In this document: one piece after another, positions 62,936 through 64,000 of the stretch
How the letters are laid out: every line of letters starts with the position of its first letter
Numbering within the stretch: the stretch's first letter is position 1
NCBI GenBank assembly: GCA_938030895.1
Contig: CALHIV010000005.1
Span: forward strand, 1 to 64,000
Direction: 5' to 3'
Length of the DNA: 64,000 nt
From: an uncultured Nitrososphaerales archaeon
Lineage (GTDB): Archaea > Thermoproteota > Nitrososphaeria > Nitrososphaerales > Nitrosocaldaceae
Translations under genes and position numbers: made by a program
Notes under the pieces: generated by a model
Databases searched by the model: none
The model's input: the letters and a program-made list of their open reading frames with translations, nothing else
What the model was told of the DNA's origin: nothing

Positions 62936-63094
62936 TACTCCTCTTCTCTTCACCTAAATATAAATCAATAGAGTATGATGATTTTATGCATGGTATTCTT
63001 GCAATTTAATCCCATGAGTAGATGGTAGACCTGAGCAGTAAAACAACGGTTATATGGTAAACGTTAAATATGATATCATGGTTGTGCATCCTAT

Positions 63095-63337
63095 ATGAGT
63101 AGTGAAGTAAGCCAAGATGTGAAGACCATAGATGTTAGAGGTTTATTCTGTCCAGAGCCGGTATTCAGGACCAAGATAGCTATGGAGAGGCTCACTGTTG
63201 GTAGTATGCTCAAGGTCATAGCGGATGACCCAGATGCTGAGGAGGATATAAAGAGATGGGTTCAGAGGACTGGTCATGAGCTTATAAGTCTAAGCAAAGA
63301 AGGTAACAATCTAATCTTCCTTATAAGGAAGAAGTAA
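63095..63337 (+). CDS. tusA: TusA/SirA-family sulfur carrier
   Basis: 80 residues. DVRGLFCPEPVFRTKIAMERL contains the CPxP motif (Cys19), the persulfide-carrying site. LKVIADDPDAEEDIKRWVQRTGHELISL is the typical core. It is followed, after a purine tract, by a cysteine synthase gene, suggesting a shared role in sulfur transfer. Confidence 0.92.
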   Translation: MSSEVSQDVKTIDVRGLFCPEPVFRTKIAMERLTVGSMLKVIADDPDAEEDIKRWVQRTGHELISLSKEGNNLIFLIRKK

Positions 63338-63348
63338 GGAGGAGGAAT

Positions 63349-63400
63349 GAGGAAGAAGGAGGGAGGAAGAAGGAAGAAGGAGGAAGGAAGAAGAGGAGGA
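63349..63400 (+). repeat. 52-nt uninterrupted purine tract
   Basis: GGAAGAAGG-type units make 52 purines in a row directly upstream of the cysteine synthase start. It contains several SD-like GGAGG cores and could form unusual DNA structure. Confidence 0.85.
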
Positions 63401-63405
63401 TATTG

Positions 63406-64000
63406 ATGAGGGCACTCACACCAGAACTCCTTAACAAGATTGGGAATACACCATTGATAGAGTTGAGATCATTCTCTAGCAGCGATGTTAAGATATTAGC
63501 AAAGTTGGAGTGGTTTAACCCCTTCGGCTCTGTGAAGGATAGAGCAGCATACTGGATGTTCAAGGATGCAGAGGGTAGAGGCCTAATATCGAGAGGGAAG
63601 CATGTGATAATAGAACCTACATCTGGTAATACTGGAATAGCACTTGCGGGGATAGCAAGGCTCCTAGGCTATGAGATTGAGATAGTTATACCTGAGAAGG
63701 TTAGCGAGGAGACCAAAAGCATACTTAGAGCATTAGGGACTAACCTCCATGAGACATCCGATGACCTCTGTCCTAGAGTGGGCGTTGGTACAGATCAGAG
63801 CATATCCCTAGCAAAGGCAATAGCAAGGGCTAGGCCAGGCAAGTACTATATGCCAAACCAGTATGAGAATGATGCCAACTTCCTTGCACATTATGAGGGT
63901 ACTGGTCCTGAGATATGGAGACAGACTAGTGGTAGAGTTACACACTTTGTTGCAGGGGTTGGTACTGGAGGTACCATAACTGGTGTAGGTCTATACTTGA
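63406..64000 (+). CDS. Cysteine synthase / O-phosphoserine sulfhydrylase, truncated by window end
   Basis: ATG 63406; 198 codons are visible. It should make cysteine from O-acetyl- or O-phosphoserine with sulfide. GNTPLIEL, FNPFGSVKDRAA (PLP Lys), EPTSGNTGIALAGIA, MPNQYENDANFLAHYEGTGPEI and GVGTGGTITGVG are family motifs. A loop with DDLCPRVGVGTDQ is longer than in bacterial CysK, as in archaeal OPSS-type enzymes. The C-terminus lies outside the window. Confidence 0.9.
   Translation, partial: MRALTPELLNKIGNTPLIELRSFSSSDVKILAKLEWFNPFGSVKDRAAYWMFKDAEGRGLISRGKHVIIEPTSGNTGIALAGIARLLGYEIEIVIPEKVSEETKSILRALGTNLHETSDDLCPRVGVGTDQSISLAKAIARARPGKYYMPNQYENDANFLAHYEGTGPEIWRQTSGRVTHFVAGVGTGGTITGVGLYL

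Noticed and set aside
62876-62953. Alternative reading of the TRAM gene starting at GTG 62953
   Set aside because: It is in a different frame from the TRAM domain and ends within about 25 codons; it also lies only a few bases from the TATA element, upstream of the expected transcript start.

Overview
The window looks like a piece of a chromosome from a thermophilic member of the Thaumarchaeota (Nitrososphaeria), most likely near Nitrosocaldus. The grounds are a eukaryote-type topoisomerase IB, a zinc-containing 7Fe-type ferredoxin, archaeal exosome, SBDS, Pcc1, aIF6, eS1 and NusA-like genes, an archaeal (GHMP-type) shikimate kinase with the AroA'/AroB' entry to aromatic synthesis, F420 and cobalamin genes, A+T-rich DNA with GC-rich tRNAs, AGG/AGA arginine codons, and intron-rich tRNA genes. 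The genus is an inference; no rRNA gene is present to settle it.

Layout. 0.3-4.1 kb: transaldolase, then a MoxR/ChlI-type ATPase with a VWA partner. 4.2-5.2 kb: uS13-uS4. 5.8-8.2 kb: CobT, MBL hydrolase, NAD(P)HX epimerase. 8.3-11.2 kb: translin-like protein, endonuclease V, geranylgeranyl reductase. 11.3-13.8 kb: an unexplained GC-rich stretch, Pop5, a COG1325 RNA-binding protein, and a TldD-like protein without its metal motif. 14-16.3 kb: eS1 and the divergent NusA-uS12-uS7. 16.4-24.7 kb: small hypotheticals, PNPOx-like protein, tRNA-Ser, deacetylase-fold enzyme, zinc ferredoxin, aIF6, HisS, tRNA-Arg, AIM24, CofE. 24.7-27.4 kb: LeuCD and a VapBC-like pair. 27.5-36.1 kb: a large membrane glycosyltransferase, a ferredoxin fusion, an Nramp transporter, NAD kinase-Nob1, XPF, a DHH phosphoesterase. 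36.3-40.4 kb: the exosome superoperon (SBDS-Rrp4-Rrp41-Rrp42-eL43-Pcc1-prefoldin beta). 40.7-42.7 kb: RpoD-eL18-uL13-uS9. 43.6-47.1 kb: a three-gene translationally coupled cassette (winged-helix/coiled-coil protein, AAA ATPase, HAD phosphatase) that I cannot assign. 47.4-51.7 kb: malic enzyme, radical SAM protein, tRNA-Met, TopoIB. 52.2-62.6 kb: a nearly complete shikimate/chorismate/tyrosine cluster interrupted by an opposed DNA methyltransferase. 62.7-64 kb: a TRAM protein with a probable ACG start, TusA, and the first part of a cysteine synthase.

Most strongly supported genes are leaderless: an A/T-rich TATA element sits about 26 bp before the start codon. Inside operons, ATGA-type overlaps dominate. 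Many conserved genes carry in-frame hexanucleotide expansions that encode low-complexity loops or tails.

The most striking signal is in the tRNAs. All three contain introns. tRNA-Ser(UGA) and elongator tRNA-Met share an intron between nucleotides 8 and 9 whose bulge-helix-bulge uses the 5' acceptor strand. In both, the leader carries a short copy of the acceptor sequence that can pair with the 3' acceptor strand before splicing. The tRNA-Arg gene, which lacks this intron, lacks the leader copy.
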